From NCBI GenBank assembly GCA_031835245.1, contig JAVKOQ010000061.1, forward strand, positions 1 through 64,000: a DNA stretch of 64,000 bases, read 5' to 3'. A program made the position numbers and the translations under genes. Under the pieces are notes generated by a model. It did no database searches. It was not told the origin of the DNA and saw only the letters and a program-made list of their open reading frames with translations. Origin of the DNA: Balamuthia mandrillaris (lineage: Eukaryota; Discosea; Longamoebia; Balamuthiidae). Below, one piece after another: positions 60,201 to 64,000 of the stretch (positions within the stretch are counted from its first letter, which is position 1; each line of letters begins with the position of its first letter).

Positions 60201-62248
60201 GTATTCCTTGATTAAAGGCATCGACAACTTTGTTGTTGAAGACACGGAAGAAGCGAGAAAGACCTATGCTCGTCCTTTGGAAGTTATCGAGGGACCTTTG
60301 ATGAAAGGTATGAACGTGGTCGGCGACCTCTTTGGGGCAGGCAAAATGTTCCTTCCCCAAGTTATCAAGAGTGCGCGGTTTGTTCTCCCCGCTCTCTCAC
60401 TCCCCTCCCTCCCCGTTACTTAACCAAGCTTCAAATATCATGTAGAGTTATGAAAAAAGCAGTGGCACACTTAACTCCATTTATGGAAGAGGAAAAAAGG
60501 CTTCGCCAACAAGAGGCCGGTAATGTTGATGAAGAATCTCAGAGCGCGCTTACCGTTCTCATGGCCACCGTAAAAGGAGACGTTCACGACATTGGTAAGA
60601 ACATTGTTGGTGTTGTGCTTGGGTGCAACAATTACAAGGTGATCGACATGGGTGTGATGACTCCCTGCGACAAGATCATTAAGGCCGCCCTAGAGCACAA
60701 GGTGGACGTCATTGGTCTTTCTGGATTGATTACTCCTTCTTTGGACGAAATGGTGCACTGTGCCAAAGAGTTCGAGAAACATAAGCTTCAGGTTTCTTGC
60801 TTCTATCCATCTCTCCCTACCATTGTTTATCGTTTTAACATCTTACTTCTTTCACAAAAGATTCCATTGTTGATTGGAGGAGCTACTACTTCTCGCATGC
60901 ACACTGCAGTCAAGATCGCTCCACACTACACTCAACCGGTAGTTCATGTGCAAGACGCCTCTCGCAGCGTGGTAGTCGTCTCCAGTCTGTTGGATGAGAA
61001 CTTGCGCGATGACTACATGGCCGATGTCACGGAGCTCTACGACGAGCTCCGCGAGGAGCATTATTCCTCACAGAAGGACAAGCAGTATGTTTCTTTGTCC
61101 GAGGCGAGAGCGAAGAAGCCACTCTTCAACTGGGCACAACACGTTGCCCCCACAAAGCCCACTTTCTTTGGCACAAAGGTCATCAAGGACTATCCTTTGG
61201 AGAAGTTGGTGCCGCTGATCGATTGGAACCCGTTCTTTGCGGCATGGCAGATTCGTGGAAAATATCCCACTAGAAACTACCCCAGAGTCTTTGAGGATGC
61301 CACTGTTGGTACGTTTCTTGCTTTGTTCTTTCTCTGCTTTATCCTCCTTTTCTCCATCCCCTCGCTTCAGAACTTAACAAAAAACTTTTCAACAGGAGAA
61401 CAAGCGAAGAAACTCTTTGATGAAGCCCAAACAATGCTCAAAAAAATCGTCGATGACAAGCTCCTTCGGGCGGAGGCCGTGCTGGGTCTCTATCCCGCCA
61501 ACAGCGTAGGCGACGACATCGAGCTCTACGCCAACGATGACTCTCGCTCCTCTTCCACAAAGATCGCCACTCTCTGCGGCCTCAGGCAACAAGCCAAGAA
61601 AGCCACAGATGAACCCTACTGTTGCATGTCGGACTACGTGGCCCCTCTCTCCAGCGGTCTCAACGACTATGTCGGCATGTTCGCGGTAACAACGGGCCAT
61701 GGCCTCGACGCCCTCGTGGCCAAGTACGAGGCGGAACACGATGACTACAGCTCCATTATGGCCAAGGCGCTTGCGGATCGTTTGGCAGAGGCATTTGCGG
61801 AGAAGCTGCACGAGGAGGTACGAAAGGAGTATTGGGGATACGGCCGCGAGGAGAACCTCTCCACGGAGGATATGATCAAGGTCAAGTACCAGGGCATTAG
61901 GCCTGCTCCTGGTTATCCCATGCAACCCGATCATACCGAGAAGCAAACTATGTGGTCTCTCTTGAAGGTTGGCCATCAGTTCAACCATGCATCTCATTCT
62001 TCTTTTTGTTTGTTTTTCTTACTCTCGCAAAATAGGCAAACGAGGAAGCAGGTATCGAACTGACCGAGTCATTGGCAATGGTGCCAACAGCTAGCGTGAG
62101 CGCCATCATTCTGGCCAACGAGGAGGCCAAGTACTTTGCTGTCGGAAAGATCGGTAAAGACCAAATAGAGGATTACGCCGCCAGAAAGGGACGCCCCGTT
62201 GAGGAAATGGAGAGGTGGCTTTCCAGTATTTTGAGCTACGATGCTTAA
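57022..62248 (+). CDS. MTR: Cobalamin-dependent methionine synthase (5-methyltetrahydrofolate-homocysteine methyltransferase)
   Basis: Transfers a methyl group from methyl-folate via cobalamin to homocysteine. Seventeen exons give 1253 residues, the same as human MTR within a few. Domains in order: homocysteine-binding (GAMGSMIQ; zinc Cys in GLNCALGA and GGCCGTTP, 57080-58770), pterin-binding ([44 protein letters not shown], 58890-60050), B12-binding ([18 protein letters not shown] with the axial His, near 60580; [14 protein letters not shown]) and the reactivation domain ([26 protein letters not shown], 61250-62248). Three in-frame ATGs start it at 57022-57030. The organism therefore uses vitamin B12. 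Splice sites are all GT-AG with short CT-rich introns. Confidence 0.97.
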
Positions 62249-62330
62249 AACTCAAAAATATTATTTAATCAGGTTCGCTCTATATTCCTTTTTGGCTCCT
62301 ATTTTGTTTGTGTTTTGTTTCGTTTGCAAG

Positions 62331-62714
62331 CTATTCTTGAAGAAAGGCGATGATAGCTTCGTTGATTTCTTTGGCGCGTAAGCTGATGGCATAGTGGTTG
62401 CCACCTTCTATCGTGACGAGATCGGCATTTGGCATGGCTCTCCTAAACACCGCACTGTTTGCATACGGCACTGTATAGTCTTTATCTCCTTTTTTTTGGG
62501 TTGGTTTTGTGATATAGTGGAATGGGCAGAGGACACAGAAAACGAACCCCAAAGCAGCAACACTTTCCTGGGGTGGGTGCCAACATTTTTCAGCATCTCT
62601 CCGAAGCCATCGAACGCAAAGTCTTTGACGGTACAAAACAAGGCAGAGAGATAGTCCTTTGATGTCTGCACTTGTTCCATCATACCTGCTTCTACCTATT
62701 TGTTGTTTTTTAGG

Positions 62715-62806
<92 letters not shown>

Positions 62807-63811
62807 TTATTGTCTTTCCTTTCTCCTTTTTGTTTCGATGAAGAGGCAACAAACCTTCATCCTGAATTGTTGCAGTTGGTCCCTATCAACAACATCCTCC
62901 AACACTGCAAACTCGGCGGCGGCGTTGCTGCGAAGCAGAGGCAGAGCGCCGCCGAGGCTCCACGCCACGTCCGCCAGCAACGGCACTTTCAGGAGCCAAC
63001 CCAACAGCCCCAGGTTGACGGGAGGATCACCTCCGCCAACCGGGGCTATCAGGATAAGCTTTTCCACCCTGTCTCCATACACTTAAAAGAAGTTGTGATA
63101 AAAAAAAACAATTGCAAGAGGATGAAGAATGGAAGAACCGACCATGAGCAAAGGCAGTGGCGATGGCTCCGCCCATGGAGAGTCCCACGAGATGAAACCT
63201 GCCCTCCTTGGGGTTAAGGCGCAGCTTGAACAGCAGGTTGGCGAGCTGCGACACGAACAACTGTTCGTTGTAAAGAGCATTCGGCGCTGAGCTGAGCCCT
63301 CTTCCATACAAATGTGAGACGAATGAATGAAGGGAACATTTTTTTGTTTAAAAAAGAGCTAGGAGGTAAAGAAAAACAAAGGAAGACAGAAAGGATATCA
63401 AAAGAAAGTGTTCTGTATCCTTGGTGGTTGAGAGCAGTGGTCAAGTTGTTGAATATTTTGGAGCTCGATAGCAATCCATGAACCAACACTACCTTCGTTT
63501 TGTTGAACGAACGAAAAAGAAGGAGACAACTGGATCAGTTCTAAACAAGCCCATGCCCCACCTTAACAAACAAATAGATCAAAGTAAGAGAGGAACGGCA
63601 CCAATGGGCCTTCTGCCGGTCCTGTGAGGAGGTAATGCGTTATGCCAGCAGGCAACAAGGCGAACGATCCGTTTGCTGCTTGCGGAGGAGACAGCGGTAC
63701 GCCGGAGGGGTGTCCCTTTGGCCGGTGCCAAGTCGCAGAGGGAACATAGAGGAGAGAAAGAGCCAGAAGAACGGCAACCACCACCGGCACCGTTACGCCT
63801 CTGCTCCGCAT
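62331..63811 (-). CDS. Alpha/beta hydrolase with N-terminal signal or membrane anchor
   Basis: Six exons on the minus strand (63602-63811, 63399-63492, 63143-63313, 62855-63081, 62548-62695, 62331-62488) give 335 residues. MRSRGVTVPVVVAVLLALSL is a signal peptide or anchor. The fold follows: VVLVHGLLSSSKIFNN (oxyanion region), SFDLYGRGLSSAP, HLVGLSMGGAIATAFAHG with the nucleophile Ser, VEKLILIAPVGGG, LLLWGDKDYTVPY with the acid Asp, and VTIEGGNHYAISLRA with the His. The catalytic triad is complete. It resembles esterase/lipase or meta-cleavage hydrolase types; the substrate is unknown. Intron 2 (63314-63398) is AT-AC. Confidence 0.88.
62714..62807. repeat. (TTTC)n microsatellite in a hydrolase intron
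   Basis: About 23 TTTC units on the plus strand, hence GAAA on the coding strand of the minus gene: one of the few purine-type tracts in an intron here. Confidence 0.95.
63314..63398 (-). other. U12-type AT-AC intron in the alpha/beta hydrolase
   Basis: On the minus strand it starts ATATCCTTTCTG and ends CGTCTCAC; 85 nt. The junction makes SFDLYGRGLSSAP, the standard strand-turn of the fold. TCCCTTCAT puts a branch A about 14 nt before the 3' splice site. Confidence 0.9.
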
Positions 63812-63874
63812 TTCACTCCTGGAATGCAAAGAATTTTTGGGATTGTATTTTTCGAGGGGTCAAAAGACTAGACT

Positions 63875-64000
63875 TAAAACAAAAAGAAGTGAGGTGGTAA
63901 AACGAGGAGTCATTTGTAGTGACTCGGTAAAATAATGTAATAATTCTTTCTGAGGAGTCACATGTTTTTAACCAATTTTGAGGAGTCATCTACTGTGACT
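63875..64000. promoter_or_regulatory. Cluster of GAGGAGTCA / TGACTC motifs upstream of the hydrolase gene
   Basis: GAGGAGTCA occurs at about 63904, 63951 and 63981, with TGACTC or TGACT partners downstream, so that GAGTCA...TGACTC forms short inverted pairs. Such half-sites are typical of bZIP (AP-1/GCN4-type) binding. The cluster lies 60-190 bp upstream of the minus-strand start at 63811 and continues out of the window; it could equally be a short interspersed repeat. Confidence 0.4.

Overview
This is nuclear DNA of a eukaryote with many short introns, most probably an amoebozoan (a myxomycete-like or discosean amoeba). The evidence is a deiodinase-like selenoprotein with an in-frame UGA, an S74 (MYRF/MrfA-type) protein, several U12-type introns including three AT-AC introns, and a His-Cys box homing endonuclease inside 28S rDNA. 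The species cannot be fixed from the sequence alone.

The window has two compartments. Bases 1-19,400 are a repeat landscape. A decayed 3' part of a 28S rRNA gene (about 392-3630) is interrupted by a small homing-endonuclease ORF, by an AT-rich satellite and by a chromovirus fragment, and carries many CpG-type transitions. It is followed by a Ty3/gypsy chromovirus on the plus strand (3667-8199), a 1.15-kb pyrimidine-only tract, a second LTR family, GTGCGCA minisatellites, a second chromovirus on the minus strand (12045-17184) with 4-bp target duplications, and a decayed ORF of unknown family.

Bases 19,468-63,811 are a gene-dense arm with gaps of about 70 to 1200 bp. In order: a 4-coumarate/acyl-CoA ligase-like enzyme; a deiodinase-like selenoprotein with a SECIS candidate just after its stop; a METTL21-type methyltransferase; a mitochondrial-looking UPF0145 protein (minus); a PAS-domain protein; DNA ligase IV; a long S74 protein with a trefoil-like C-terminus; a small unknown protein (minus); NDUFA12; a 5'-truncated JMJD7-like gene; a short repeat protein (minus); a possible small secreted peptide; an ankyrin/coiled-coil protein; a Sen1/senataxin helicase of 22 exons; another small unknown protein (minus); cobalamin-dependent methionine synthase; and an alpha/beta hydrolase (minus).

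The genes do not form one pathway. They cover RNA/DNA maintenance (LIG4, SEN1), respiration (NDUFA12), one-carbon metabolism (methionine synthase), lipid or phenolic activation (4CL-like) and selenium use. Most introns carry (CT)n or other microsatellites. Gene models were built by hand from splice signals and homology; every full model given here closes in frame.
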